Assembly: GCF_011742165.1 (NCBI RefSeq) | Contig: NZ_JAAQTO010000065.1 | Location: 1 to 52,311, forward strand | Source: Billgrantia bachuensis | GTDB lineage: Bacteria > Pseudomonadota > Gammaproteobacteria > Pseudomonadales > Halomonadaceae | Reading direction: 5' to 3' | Length of the DNA stretch: 52,311 bases | Part shown: positions 1 through 8,320 of the stretch, piece after piece | Numbering within the stretch: position 1 is the stretch's first letter | Layout of the letters: every line of letters starts with the position of its first letter | The notes under the pieces: model-generated | What the model was told of the DNA's origin: nothing | The model's input: the letters and a program-made list of their open reading frames with translations, nothing else | Databases searched by the model: none | Program-made: the position numbers and the translations under genes

Positions 1-131
1 GCATCGGTGTGACAGACGCTGGTCGCGGCGATGCGCACCAGCACTTCGCCGGCCTTGGGATCCTGGACATCGATTTCGGTGAGTTCGAGGGGCTGGCCCG
101 CGGCCATGGCGACGGCGGCGCGTGATTTCAT
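1..131 (-). CDS. frmA: S-(hydroxymethyl)glutathione dehydrogenase / class III alcohol dehydrogenase, N-terminal part
   Basis: Only the first 43 codons lie in the window. They read MKSRAAVAMAAGQPLELTEI and continue to a VRIAATSVCHTDA segment, the standard N-terminus of zinc-dependent class III alcohol dehydrogenases; the Cys of SVCHTD is the first catalytic zinc ligand. The family oxidises the adduct of formaldehyde and glutathione in the cytoplasm. A GGGAGA Shine-Dalgarno lies 7 bases before the ATG at 131. It sits 146 bases beyond the end of the pqq operon, on the same strand. A formaldehyde-clearing enzyme beside a XoxF alcohol dehydrogenase suggests methanol as one substrate (inference). 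Other zinc alcohol dehydrogenases share this N-terminus, so the exact class is likely rather than certain. Confidence 0.85.
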   Translation of the reverse strand, partial: MKSRAAVAMAAGQPLELTEIDVQDPKAGEVLVRIAATSVCHTD

Positions 132-277
132 GGCAGGTCTCCCTGGGTTGTTGTCGTAGGGCCGCGTTAGGCCTTGAAAGGGTCGACGCTGATGACAGTC
201 TAGGTGAGCCGGGGCAAACGGATTGTGACGTGGTGACACAACAGAGTTGCGTACTGGCAACATTGCTTCAGCGTGGA

Positions 278-2776
278 TTACGCGTCTGCTCCGCTCGGGC
301 GGTGGAACCACCAGCGCGTTGCCAGGCGGCCCATGGCGAGGTCGCGCGCCAGGGAGAGGAGATCGTCGCAGCGCAGTGCTGCCAGCGCCTGCTCTTCGGC
401 CTCCCAGGGCAACGGCTGCCAGGGCGCGCTGGCGTTGCCCGACGCTGTTTGGCGACGCAACGACTGCCATAGTCGGTCAGTGGCTTCGGCGTGAGTCTCG
501 GGGCGGCCGGCGTGGCTGAGCAGGCCAAGCCGGCGGCGTGTCATCTCCGCCGGGGAGAGCTGCGCCAGCGTTTCGCCCTGCCGGGTCAGAAAATCGAGAA
601 TGGCCTGGCGCAGTGTGTCTGCCCCGGTGCCGGGAGACTGAATCACGTAGCCCAGTCGCGGGAAACCCGACGCTTCGCGATAGCGCACCGCCGATACATA
701 GCCCAGGGCGCGGCGCTGACGCATTTCATGGTGGAAGGCGGCATCGTGGCACTGGGCCAGCAGCTGCAGCAGCCAGCGGCTGCGGGGGGTGTCGTCGGGG
801 CCGGCGAGCTCCAGCATGGCGGCGTGATCGCTGCCCTGAGGAGACAGCCAGGTCGTGCCCTCCCGTACTTCATGCTGTGGCTCGTCAGCCTCGGTTGGCA
901 TGTTTGTCAGCCGCTCGGCCAGATGCCGGATGAGCGCTTTGGCCGCTCGTTCATCGGCGCAGCCACTCGCCCATCCCAGCACGTGCCTGGATCCGGCGGC
1001 ATTCGCCCCGGGGGGTGGCAGAGCCTCGAGCCGCGCCAGCATGCGCTGGGCCAGTAGCCCTTCGGCCGGACCAGTGGGGGCCGGTGCGGTTCTCTCCGGC
1101 CAGCAGGCCACGGCCAGCTCCACCAGTGCCTCGAGGCGCTCGGCCGTGCCCGTGGCGATGAGCCAGTCGCCGCGAGCATCGCCTGCACAACTCAAGCGCA
1201 TGCCGTGGCTAGCGGCCACCTGGCGCAGCGGCAGCGTATTCTGCCGCCACTGGGCCAGGCGCGCGGCCTGCTGCGATGCTGGCGCGGGCCAGCCCAGGCA
1301 AAGGCTGGCCGGCGGCGCATCGGGCAGGCGTGCCGGGTCTCCGGCCCAGAGCGTAAATCGCTCGTCCCGGTGCAACGGGCGCGGGGGCGGGTCGTCGACG
1401 CTCGGGTAGACCGGGCGGACGGCGAGCGAGGGTGGCGCCCGCCAAGGCAGCGGCAGGCTCTCGCCCGGCGGTGATTGGCTGCGCCAGGCGGTGCCGGTTT
1501 CCGCCAGCGTCGCCCAGCGGTGCGGCGTGGTGGGAGATTGCCAAAGCAGCCGGCACTGCTCGGGAGCCAGCCAGGGCAATAGCGGTTCGGTCGTGGCGCC
1601 GGCAGGCTGGGGCGTGTCCTGTTGGTTGGCTACCAACTCAGCGGCGCGTAGGCGCGGCCAGGCATCGAGATCCAGCGGTGCAGAGGGTGGGGTGGGCAGT
1701 GGCGCGGCGAGCGCCCGCTCCAGCGCGCTGCGACAGGCGACCAGCATCGCCTGCACCGCCTCCATATCGGGTGCCGGCGTCAGGCGCAGAGCCAGAGCGG
1801 TACCCATGCCATCGGGGGCGAGCGTGACTTCCAGCTGTTCCAGCTCAATGGCGGCCTGCAGGGTGGCGGCGAGCCGGCCATCGGCCAGCCGGGCCGCCAC
1901 GGAAGCCAGCCAATCGGCATGTGTACTTGCTTGTTCCTCGGGCAGGGGCCAGAACAGTTCCAGCGTCGTCGTTCTGGAATGGGTCCCTGCCTTGGCCGTG
2001 GGCGGATGCCAGGCCACACCTCCCGGTTCGCTCCAGCGCCAGTGACGCACCGGCGGTGTGGGCTCACGTGCCGGCAGCATCGCGCCGTGGCGGGTGAGCC
2101 GTTCCAGTTGCTCCTCGAGCGGCAGCGGCCCCAGCATGACCAGCGCCATGCGCTCGGCGCGGTAGTGCTGGCGATGAAACGTGGAGAGCTGCATGACCAG
2201 CCGTTCCCTATCAACGCCCAGCGTCTTGCGGTTACCGGCATGGCACAGCCGGGCGGGATGCCCTTCGCGACAGAGCCGGCCGAGCGCTACCAGCCGGTGC
2301 AGGGCCGGGTCGGCCAGCCGGGCCTGGAATTCCGCATCGAGCACCTCCACCTCGCTACCGATGCGCTCGGGATTGAAACTTGGCTGGGCCAGCACGTCCA
2401 CCAGGCGGGTCAGGCCTTCATCGGTGTCGCCGGGCGGCAGGTGAAGGTGAACGTCGGTGACGGTTTCGCCGGTGCGGGCGTTGTAGCGCCCGCCACGCTC
2501 GCCGACCCAGCAGGCCAGTTCGCCCGAGTCGGGATAGTTTGCCGATCCCAGGAACAGGGCGTGTTCGAGCAGGTGGGCCAGGCCGCGGCAGTCGCCAGGT
2601 TCGTCCAGGTAGCCCACGCCCACTGCAGCGACCAGGCGCTGCCGGCGAGCGCCGGGCACCTCCGCCGCAGCGATTGTCAGGCCGCTTGCCAAGCGGGTCT
2701 CGTGCAGGCGACTACCCGGCGGTAGCCCCACGCGTCGGGCAGTCTCGTCATCGGGGACGCTGGCTGGGGCGTTCAT
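278..2776 (-). CDS. pqqF: PqqF, M16-family zinc peptidase of PQQ biosynthesis
   Basis: An 832-residue protein of the insulinase (M16) family. The inverted zinc motif HxxEH is HLLEH at residues 68-72, with the third zinc-ligand Glu expected in the SEVEVLDAEF segment near residues 141-150. In PQQ synthesis PqqF helps excise the cross-linked Glu-Tyr pair from the modified PqqA peptide. The start was chosen at the ATG at 2776 because it overlaps the pqqE stop in an ATGA; the open frame continues upstream to 3871, but that stretch is a shadow of pqqE. It is the last gene of the operon. The second half, expected to be the inactive M16 domain, is rich in Ala, Leu and Pro and poorly conserved. PqqF is not present in every PQQ producer. 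Confidence 0.9.
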   Translation of the reverse strand: MNAPASVPDDETARRVGLPPGSRLHETRLASGLTIAAAEVPGARRQRLVAAVGVGYLDEPGDCRGLAHLLEHALFLGSANYPDSGELACWVGERGGRYNARTGETVTDVHLHLPPGDTDEGLTRLVDVLAQPSFNPERIGSEVEVLDAEFQARLADPALHRLVALGRLCREGHPARLCHAGNRKTLGVDRERLVMQLSTFHRQHYRAERMALVMLGPLPLEEQLERLTRHGAMLPAREPTPPVRHWRWSEPGGVAWHPPTAKAGTHSRTTTLELFWPLPEEQASTHADWLASVAARLADGRLAATLQAAIELEQLEVTLAPDGMGTALALRLTPAPDMEAVQAMLVACRSALERALAAPLPTPPSAPLDLDAWPRLRAAELVANQQDTPQPAGATTEPLLPWLAPEQCRLLWQSPTTPHRWATLAETGTAWRSQSPPGESLPLPWRAPPSLAVRPVYPSVDDPPPRPLHRDERFTLWAGDPARLPDAPPASLCLGWPAPASQQAARLAQWRQNTLPLRQVAASHGMRLSCAGDARGDWLIATGTAERLEALVELAVACWPERTAPAPTGPAEGLLAQRMLARLEALPPPGANAAGSRHVLGWASGCADERAAKALIRHLAERLTNMPTEADEPQHEVREGTTWLSPQGSDHAAMLELAGPDDTPRSRWLLQLLAQCHDAAFHHEMRQRRALGYVSAVRYREASGFPRLGYVIQSPGTGADTLRQAILDFLTRQGETLAQLSPAEMTRRRLGLLSHAGRPETHAEATDRLWQSLRRQTASGNASAPWQPLPWEAEEQALAALRCDDLLSLARDLAMGRLATRWWFHRPSGADA

Positions 2777-3924
2777 GTGCGGCAGAATATTCGCGATTCG
2801 TGAACGTTGCGCGGGGTCAGCGCTTCCATCGGCGCGGCGGCGGCATCGGCCTCGCGGCGGGCGGCCTCGATCAGGTGATGATCCGGCGACAGCGAGCACA
2901 CGGGATCGGTGGCGGTGGCGTCGCCGGTCAGCAGGTACGCCTGGCAGCGGCAGCCGCCGACGTCCTGGTGGCGCTCGTCGCAGCTGCGGCAGGGTTCGCG
3001 CATCCAGGCGTCGCCGCGGTAGCGGTTGAAGGGCTCGCTGTCGTACCAGATCTCGCGCAGCGGGCGCTCGCGCACGTTGGGGAAGCGCATCGGCAGCATG
3101 CGCGCGCTGTGGCAGGGTAGCACGGCGCCGTCCGGGGCCACGGTCATGAAGATCGCGCCCCAGCCACCCATGCACGCCTTGGGGCGTTCGGCGTAGTAGT
3201 CGGGCACCACGAACAGCAGGCGCATGTCGTGGCCGCGCTCGGCCAGCCGCTCGCGCCAGCGCGCGGTGGTGGCCTCGGCCACCTCGAGCTGCTCGCGGCT
3301 CGGCAGCAACCCCTCGCGATTGAGCTGGGCCCAGCCGTACATCTGGCAGTTGGCCAGCTCCACGGCGTCGGCGCCCAGCTCGTCGCACAGGGCGATGATG
3401 TCGTCGAGCCGGTCGATGTTGTGCCGGTGCAGCACCACGTTGAGCACCATGGGATAGCCGGCGGCCTTGACCGCGCGCGCCATGGCGAGCTTCTTGGCGT
3501 GGGCCTTGGGCGAACCGGCCACCGCCGCGGCGACCTCGGGATCCGAGGCCTGTAGGCTGATCTGGATGTGGTCGAGCCCGGCCGCGTGCAGCGCCGCGAT
3601 GCGCGCCTCGTCGAGCCCCAGCCCGGACGTGATCAGGTTGGTATAGAAGCCGAGCCGGCGCGCCTCGGCCACCAGCGTCTCGAGGTCCTGGCGCACCAGC
3701 GGTTCGCCGCCGGAGAAGCCCATCTGCACCGCGCCCATGGCGCGGGCCTGGGTCAGCACCTCGATCCACTCGGCGGTGGAGAGTTCCTCCTTCACCGCGG
3801 CGAAGTCGAGCGGGTTGGAGCAGTAGGCGCACTGCAGCGGGCAGCGATAGGTGAGCTCCGCGAGCAACCACAGCGGAGCGCCGGTGGCGCCGTTGACGGC
3901 AGCGGTATGGGTACGGTCAGTCAT
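2773..3924 (-). CDS. pqqE: PqqE, radical SAM PqqA peptide cyclase
   Basis: A 383-residue radical SAM enzyme. The cluster-binding motif CxxxCxxC is CPLQCAYC, about 30 residues from the start, following LWLLAELTYR. A SPASM-like C-terminal region carries further cysteines (CHSA, CMGGW, CRSCDERHQDVGGCRCQ) for auxiliary iron-sulfur clusters. PqqE forms the carbon-carbon bond between Glu and Tyr of PqqA, with PqqD as peptide chaperone. The start at 3924 (MTDRTHTAAVNGA) overlaps the end of pqqD by 8 bases; the longer open frame to 4080 runs through pqqD and is not used. The stop overlaps the pqqF start in an ATGA. Length is normal for the family. Confidence 0.97.
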   Translation of the reverse strand: MTDRTHTAAVNGATGAPLWLLAELTYRCPLQCAYCSNPLDFAAVKEELSTAEWIEVLTQARAMGAVQMGFSGGEPLVRQDLETLVAEARRLGFYTNLITSGLGLDEARIAALHAAGLDHIQISLQASDPEVAAAVAGSPKAHAKKLAMARAVKAAGYPMVLNVVLHRHNIDRLDDIIALCDELGADAVELANCQMYGWAQLNREGLLPSREQLEVAEATTARWRERLAERGHDMRLLFVVPDYYAERPKACMGGWGAIFMTVAPDGAVLPCHSARMLPMRFPNVRERPLREIWYDSEPFNRYRGDAWMREPCRSCDERHQDVGGCRCQAYLLTGDATATDPVCSLSPDHHLIEAARREADAAAAPMEALTPRNVHESRIFCRT

Positions 3925-4204
3925 GTTGGATCCAGCCTTGTCGGGCGGCATCGAGCAGGAATTCGTGGACGTCCTGTTCGATCGCCGCGGCGGGAGCATC
4001 GGGGAACTGCGCCTGCAGGTTCGCCACCACGTTCGCCACGTCGCGCTGGCCGTCGAGCTGGGTGAGGATGGCGCCGGCACTGTCGTTGAGCTGCACCATG
4101 CCCTCGGGATAGAGCAGCACGTGGCGGTTCTGGGCCTCTTCCCACTGCAGGCGCCAGCCGGGGCGCAGGCGATAGACGGATGCTGGTGCGATCGTAGTCA
4201 TCAT
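3917..4204 (-). CDS. pqqD: PqqD, PqqA-binding chaperone
   Basis: A 95-residue protein in the pqqC-pqqE slot, with the typical PqqD pattern: RLRPGWRLQWEEAQ, then HVLLYPEGMVQLNDSAGAIL and a C-terminal helix ending in WIQHD. PqqD is a winged-helix peptide-binding protein that hands PqqA to PqqE. The first ATG (4204) overlaps the pqqC stop as ATGA, and a second ATG follows directly, so the start could be one codon later. Tight overlap with both neighbours implies translational coupling. In some bacteria pqqC and pqqD are fused; here they are separate. Confidence 0.95.
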   Translation of the reverse strand: MMTTIAPASVYRLRPGWRLQWEEAQNRHVLLYPEGMVQLNDSAGAILTQLDGQRDVANVVANLQAQFPDAPAAAIEQDVHEFLLDAARQGWIQHD

Positions 4205-4989
4205 AGCCCCCGGTGGTAGACGCGCCGGTCGGTGACGCTGTGGTAGGGCGGGCGCTCGAGCTGGTAGGCCAGGGTCATGGCATCGAGCATCGACCATAGC
4301 ACGTCGAGCTTGAACTGCAGGATCTCCAGCGCGCGCTGCTGGGCGGCGGCGGTGGTGCATACCGCCAGCGCCACCTCCAGGCCGTGGTCGACGTCGCGAC
4401 GGGCCTCCTTCAGGCGCTTGCGGAAGTAGCCGTAGCCGGCCTCGTCGATCCAGGGGTAGTGGGTCGGCCAGGTGTCCAGGCGGCTCCTGTGCGCCTCGGG
4501 AGCGAACAGCTCGGTGAGCGACGAGATCGCCGCCTCGCGCCAGTCGGCGCGGCGCACGAAGTTGACGTAGGCGTCCACCGCGAAGCGCACCCCCGGCAGT
4601 ACGTGCTCCTGGGCCCACAGCTCGTCGCGGGTCAGCCCCACCGCCTCGCCCAGGGCCAGCCAGGCCTCGATGCCGCCGCCATCGTCGGTGTGGCCGTCGT
4701 GGTCGAGCAGCCGCTGGATCCAGCGGCGTCGCGTGGCGGCGTCGGGGCAGTTGGCCAGCAGCGCGGCATCCTTCTGCGGAATATTGACCTGGTAGTAGAA
4801 GCGATTGGCCACCCAGCCGCGGATCTGCTCCGGCGTGGCGCGGCCCTCGGCCATGTCGACTTGGTAGGGATGGTGAATATGGTAATAGGCACCCTTGGCC
4901 AGCAGCGCCTGGCGGAAAGCCTCCGGCGGTAGTGCCGGTGCGTCGGTCTCGACCGCAGAGGCGGCGAAGGGAGAGGCAATCGAGGTCAT
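4201..4989 (-). CDS. pqqC: PqqC, pyrroloquinoline-quinone synthase
   Basis: A 262-residue protein closely following the known PqqC pattern: AKGAYYHIHHPYQVDMAEG, GWVANRFYYQVNIPQKDA, HDGHTDDGGGIEAWLALGEA and WPTHYPWIDEAGYGYF. PqqC is a cofactor-less oxidase that performs the last step of PQQ synthesis, ring closure and eight-electron oxidation. The active-site His, Tyr and Arg residues of the family fall in these blocks. The start was set at the ATG at 4989 (MTSIASPFAA), with AAGGAAG 6-7 bases upstream, rather than at the longer 5007 start. It lies 68 bases after pqqB and overlaps pqqD by 4 bases. Confidence 0.97.
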   Translation of the reverse strand: MTSIASPFAASAVETDAPALPPEAFRQALLAKGAYYHIHHPYQVDMAEGRATPEQIRGWVANRFYYQVNIPQKDAALLANCPDAATRRRWIQRLLDHDGHTDDGGGIEAWLALGEAVGLTRDELWAQEHVLPGVRFAVDAYVNFVRRADWREAAISSLTELFAPEAHRSRLDTWPTHYPWIDEAGYGYFRKRLKEARRDVDHGLEVALAVCTTAAAQQRALEILQFKLDVLWSMLDAMTLAYQLERPPYHSVTDRRVYHRGL

Positions 4990-5057
4990 GAGGCGCTTCC
5001 TTCCCATTGCATGGCGTGTAGAGGGTTATTGTTGTGACGTCATCTGAAGTTGCCGGT

Positions 5058-5984
5058 TCATATCTCCAGGCGCATGCCGTCGAAGGCGACCTCGATGCTG
5101 GCCTCATCCAGCGTGCCTCGCTCGGGCGAGCGCTCATCGAGGATCGGGTTGGTGTTGTTGATGTGGATCAGCACCCGGCGGGTGTCCGCCGGCAAGTCGG
5201 CCAGCTCCTCCAGCAGACCGCCCGCGCCCGCCAACGCCAGGTGGCCCATGTCGGCGCCGGTGGCCTGGCCCACACCGGCACGAATCAACTCGTCGTTATG
5301 CCATAGCGTGCCGTCGACCAGAACGCAGTCCGCCCGGCGCAGAAAACTCCGCACCCGCACGTCGAGCCGACCGAGCCCCGGCGCATAGAACAGCCGCTTG
5401 TCGCGCTCGCGATCCTCGATCAGCAGGCCGATGTTGTCGCCCGGCGTGGGGGCCCCGCGCCGCGGCGAGTAGGGCGGCGCGTTACTGGTCAGCGCCACGG
5501 CGGTGAAAGCGAGGCCGGGGCAGGCCGGCACCTCGAATTCGGCCTCGAGATGCGTTTCGTCGATGCCGATGGGTCGCCAGTTCAAGCCGCCCCAGTGTTC
5601 GAGCATAGTGAACAACGGGAAGCCGCTGCTCAGGTCCTGATGCACGTTGGGTGTGCACCACACATCGAAGGGACACCCTTCGCGCAGCGACAGCAGGCCG
5701 GTGGCGTGATCGATCTGCGCATCCATCAGCAGTACCCCGCCGATGCCGCTGTCGCGCGGGATCCGGCGCGGATGCAGCTCGCGGTTGGCGGCCAACTGGC
5801 TGCGGATATCGGGCGAGGCGTTGCACAACAGCCAACGTTCACCATCGCTGCTGATGGCGATCGACGACTGAGTACGAGGAGTGGCCTCGATGCTGCCTTC
5901 GCGCAGGCCGCGGCACAGCGAACAGTTGCAGTTCCACTGGGGAAAGCCGCCGCCAGCGGCCGCACCCAGAACCAGTACATGCAT
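5058..5984 (-). CDS. pqqB: PqqB, metallo-beta-lactamase-fold protein of PQQ synthesis
   Basis: A 308-residue protein starting MHVLVLGAAAGGGFPQWNCN, the characteristic PqqB N-terminus, with the paired cysteines CNCSLC. The fold is that of metallo-beta-lactamases; MDAQIDHATGLLSLREG and VHINNTNPIL are family blocks. PqqB is thought to hydroxylate the Tyr-derived ring of the cross-linked Glu-Tyr intermediate. The ATG at 5984 has GGAG 7 bases upstream; upstream in-frame ATG codons lie before this ribosome site. A hairpin lies between pqqA and pqqB. Confidence 0.96.
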   Translation of the reverse strand: MHVLVLGAAAGGGFPQWNCNCSLCRGLREGSIEATPRTQSSIAISSDGERWLLCNASPDIRSQLAANRELHPRRIPRDSGIGGVLLMDAQIDHATGLLSLREGCPFDVWCTPNVHQDLSSGFPLFTMLEHWGGLNWRPIGIDETHLEAEFEVPACPGLAFTAVALTSNAPPYSPRRGAPTPGDNIGLLIEDRERDKRLFYAPGLGRLDVRVRSFLRRADCVLVDGTLWHNDELIRAGVGQATGADMGHLALAGAGGLLEELADLPADTRRVLIHINNTNPILDERSPERGTLDEASIEVAFDGMRLEI

Positions 5985-6016
5985 GCAGAGCTCCGTTGCC
6001 GGTGGTAAACGAAACA

Positions 6017-6045
6017 CGGCTGACGCCCGGGATGGGCGTCAGCCG
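6017..6045 (-). terminator. Hairpin between pqqA and pqqB (attenuator or partial terminator)
   Basis: A perfect 12-bp stem, CGGCTGACGCCC pairing with GGGCGTCAGCCG, around a 5-base loop. On the transcribed strand it is followed by TGTTTCGTTT, a broken T tract. It lies between pqqA and pqqB, where a partial terminator would keep the precursor peptide message more abundant than the enzyme messages. The function is inferred from shape and place. Confidence 0.7.
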
Positions 6046-6076
6046 CTTGATGCTACATCCTGATCCTGAGTCGGGT

Positions 6077-6148
6077 TCAACGGTTGGAGATGTACAGCGT
6101 AACTTCGAAACCGAGACGAAGATCGGTATACGCAGGCTTGGTCCACAT
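6077..6148 (-). CDS. pqqA: PqqA, precursor peptide of PQQ
   Basis: A 23-residue peptide starting MWTKPAYTDLRLGFE and ending TLYISNR. It matches the PqqA family, including the Glu and Tyr that become PQQ (E15 and Y19, spaced as ExxxY). A GGAGG ribosome site lies 7 bases before the ATG. It is the first gene of the leftward pqq operon, 92 bases upstream of pqqB and separated from it by a hairpin. It is divergent from xoxF, and the 334-base intergenic region must hold both promoters. Confidence 0.97.
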   Translation of the reverse strand: MWTKPAYTDLRLGFEVTLYISNR

Positions 6149-6482
6149 AGGAGGCCCTCCACATTGGGGTGGATTTCTTTGCATGCACTCCCCAGTAAAG
6201 CAGTGAACGGCGTGACTGCCTTTCGACCTAAGTCGCATGCATTGCGTGTAAGCACCAGCGTAACGCGTTGAAACGCTGCTGTGGCGCGGCTCGATAGGGC
6301 ACTGAAAAGATTGTTGCCAAGAGGCAATAGTCTTTTGACTTAAAAGCGGTGCCTAATTTACCCCTGTCGACCGGTGGCGACGAAAAGTTGTGCTAGACCT
6401 TCTCAATGTCAATAGCTGAAACACAACTATACAAGATGTGCCGTTTCCCCAGGCACACCTTCAGTGAGACGGAGACGACGCC
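6149..6482. promoter_or_regulatory. Divergent control region between pqqA and xoxF
   Basis: This 334-base gene-free stretch is more AT-rich than its surroundings. It contains the imperfect dyad listed separately (6305-6336), two GCATGC palindromes 54 bases apart (6181-6186 and 6235-6240) on the pqqA side, and a possible -10 (TATACA, 6428-6433) on the xoxF side without a convincing -35. No small gene is seen. The xoxF ribosome site, GGAGA, ends about 9 bases before its ATG. Confidence 0.6.
6305..6336. promoter_or_regulatory. 32-bp imperfect dyad, candidate operator for the PQQ/XoxF island
   Basis: The left arm AAAAGATTGTTGCC pairs with the right arm GGCAATAGTCTTTT over 14 positions, two of them G-T, around the centre AAGA. 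A smaller repeat, AGTC-TTTT-GACT, overlaps its right end. It lies between two divergent start codons, where a terminator has no obvious purpose, so an operator or a structured RNA element is more likely. No regulator gene for it is in the window. Confidence 0.5.
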
Positions 6483-8306
6483 ATGCTTAGGGAGACAGGT
6501 TACGTGCTAGCGGCCATGGGATTGATGGCCGCATCGGTGGCACACGCCAACCAGAATCAACTCGAACTCCAGCAGAACCCGGAATACTGGGCAACTCAGC
6601 TGGGTAACTACCAAGGCAACCGTTTCAGCGAGCTGGACCAGATCAACCGCGACAACGTGGGCGAGCTACGCTCGGTCTGGCAGTTCTCCACCGGCGTACT
6701 GCGCGGCCATGAAGGTGGCCCCCTCTACGTCGGCGACGGTCGCTTGTACATTCACACCCCCTTCCCCAACAAGGTGTTCGCCCTCGACCTGGAAGACGAG
6801 GGGCGGGTGGTCTGGAGCTATGAGCCGGATCAGGATTCCCGTGTCATACCGGTAATGTGCTGCGACACGGTCAACCGCGGGCTGGCCTACGCCGATGGCC
6901 GCCTGTTCCTCGGCCAGGCCGACAACACCCTGATCGCACTGGATGCCGAGAGCGGCGAACTGCTGTGGGAGGTCAGCAACGGCGACCACACCGTCGGCGA
7001 GACCAACACCATGTCGCCCCTGGTGGTTCACGACAAGGTGCTGATGGGCATCAGCGGCGGCGAGTACGGCATTCGCGGCCACATGACCGCCTACGATGTC
7101 GAGACCGGCGAACAGGTGTGGCGCGGCTACTCCACCGGCCCCGACGACGAAGTGCTGATCGATCCCGAGACCACCACCATGCTGGGCGAGCCGATCGGCG
7201 AGTCCGACCTCGGCGTCTCTACCTGGCCCGAGGGCGAGTGGGAACGCGGCGGTGGCGCCCCTTGGGGCTGGGTCACCTACGACCCCGAGCTTGACCTGGT
7301 CTACTACGGCACCGGCAACCCTGGTACCTGGAACCCCGAGCAGCGCACCAAGGATGGCGAGCCCGCCGACAACAAGTGGGCGATCACGGTGTTTGCCCGT
7401 GACCCCAACGACGGCACGGTCAAGTGGGTCTATCAGAAGGTGCCCTTCGACGAGTGGGACTACGACGGGGTCAACGAGAACCAGCTGATCGACATCGAGT
7501 ACGAGGGCGAGCAGCGCAAGGGCCTGGCGATCATCGACCGTACCGGCTTCGGCTTCCTGCTCGACCGTGAGACCGGCGAGCTGCTGGTGGCGGAGAAGTT
7601 CGCTCCCGAAACCAACTGGGCCGATGACTACGACATGGAGACCGGCCGGCCCAACGTCAACGAGCAGTACAGCACCTACCGCCAGGGCGTGGACGTCAAT
7701 ACCACCGACATCTGCCCCACCGCCATGGGCGCCAAGAACATGCAGCCGAGCGCCTACTCGCCGCGCACCGGGCTGATCTATGCCGGCATCAACCGGATCT
7801 GCATGAACTACGAGCCCTTCGAAGCCGAATACGTGGCCGGCCAGCCCTACGTCGGCGCCACCCTGACCATGATGCCGGCGCCGACGCAGAACGGCAGCAT
7901 GGAAGGCCGCATGGGCAGCTTCATCGCCTGGGATCCGGTGGCTGGCGAAACCGTGTGGGAAGTGGACGAGCGCTTCGCGGTGTGGAGCGGGGCGCTGGCC
8001 ACGGCCGGTGACCTGGCGTTCTACGGCACGCTGGAAGGGCACGTGAAGGCGGTCGATATCGAAACCGGCGAGGAGCTGTGGCGCTTCAAGACTCCCTCCG
8101 GGATCATCGGTAACGTCAATACCTTCATGCATGAGGGCAAGCAGTACCTGGGCGTGCTCTCCGGTGTTGGCGGCTGGGCCGGTATCGGGCTCGCGGCCGG
8201 CCTGGAAAACCCCGAGGACGGGCTGGGTGCGGTGAGTGCCTTCTCCGCCCTGGGGGACTACACCAAGCTCGGCGGTGTGCTGACAGTATTCGCCCTGCCG
8301 GATTGA
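6483..8306 (+). CDS. xoxF: XoxF-type PQQ-dependent (probably lanthanide-dependent) alcohol dehydrogenase
   Basis: A 607-residue periplasmic quinoprotein with a signal peptide of about 22 residues ending in VAHA. The XoxF/methanol dehydrogenase blocks are present: RGHEGGPLYVG, the vicinal disulfide pair C126-C127, SGGEYGIRGH with metal ligand E194, GNPGTWNPEQ with N284, and the catalytic Asp in EWDYDGVNE (D326). D328, two residues later, is the extra Asp that marks lanthanide-binding members; calcium enzymes usually have Ala, Ser or Thr there. The C-terminus (FKTPSGIIGNV, VLSGVGGWAGIGLAAG) is XoxF-like rather than ethanol dehydrogenase-like. Beta-propeller tryptophan motifs recur throughout. 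It is divergent from the pqq operon and upstream of its cytochrome. Substrate is inferred: methanol or another short alcohol. Confidence 0.93.
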   Translation: MLRETGYVLAAMGLMAASVAHANQNQLELQQNPEYWATQLGNYQGNRFSELDQINRDNVGELRSVWQFSTGVLRGHEGGPLYVGDGRLYIHTPFPNKVFALDLEDEGRVVWSYEPDQDSRVIPVMCCDTVNRGLAYADGRLFLGQADNTLIALDAESGELLWEVSNGDHTVGETNTMSPLVVHDKVLMGISGGEYGIRGHMTAYDVETGEQVWRGYSTGPDDEVLIDPETTTMLGEPIGESDLGVSTWPEGEWERGGGAPWGWVTYDPELDLVYYGTGNPGTWNPEQRTKDGEPADNKWAITVFARDPNDGTVKWVYQKVPFDEWDYDGVNENQLIDIEYEGEQRKGLAIIDRTGFGFLLDRETGELLVAEKFAPETNWADDYDMETGRPNVNEQYSTYRQGVDVNTTDICPTAMGAKNMQPSAYSPRTGLIYAGINRICMNYEPFEAEYVAGQPYVGATLTMMPAPTQNGSMEGRMGSFIAWDPVAGETVWEVDERFAVWSGALATAGDLAFYGTLEGHVKAVDIETGEELWRFKTPSGIIGNVNTFMHEGKQYLGVLSGVGGWAGIGLAAGLENPEDGLGAVSAFSALGDYTKLGGVLTVFALPD

Positions 8307-8320
8307 GCCGGTTCATGATC

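Noticed and set aside
2777..3871. Long upstream extension of the pqqF frame
   Set aside because: It is an open shadow inside pqqE; the ATGA overlap with pqqE and the PqqF family N-terminus fix the start at 2776.
6150..6162. Self-complementary GGAGG/CCTCC at the pqqA ribosome site as a switch
   Set aside because: The two halves are separated by one base, too close for a hairpin with more than three pairs.
6666..8132. 488-codon open frame opposite xoxF
   Set aside because: It lies wholly antisense to a well conserved gene; composition (Val/Gly/His/Asp runs) is that of a GC-rich shadow.
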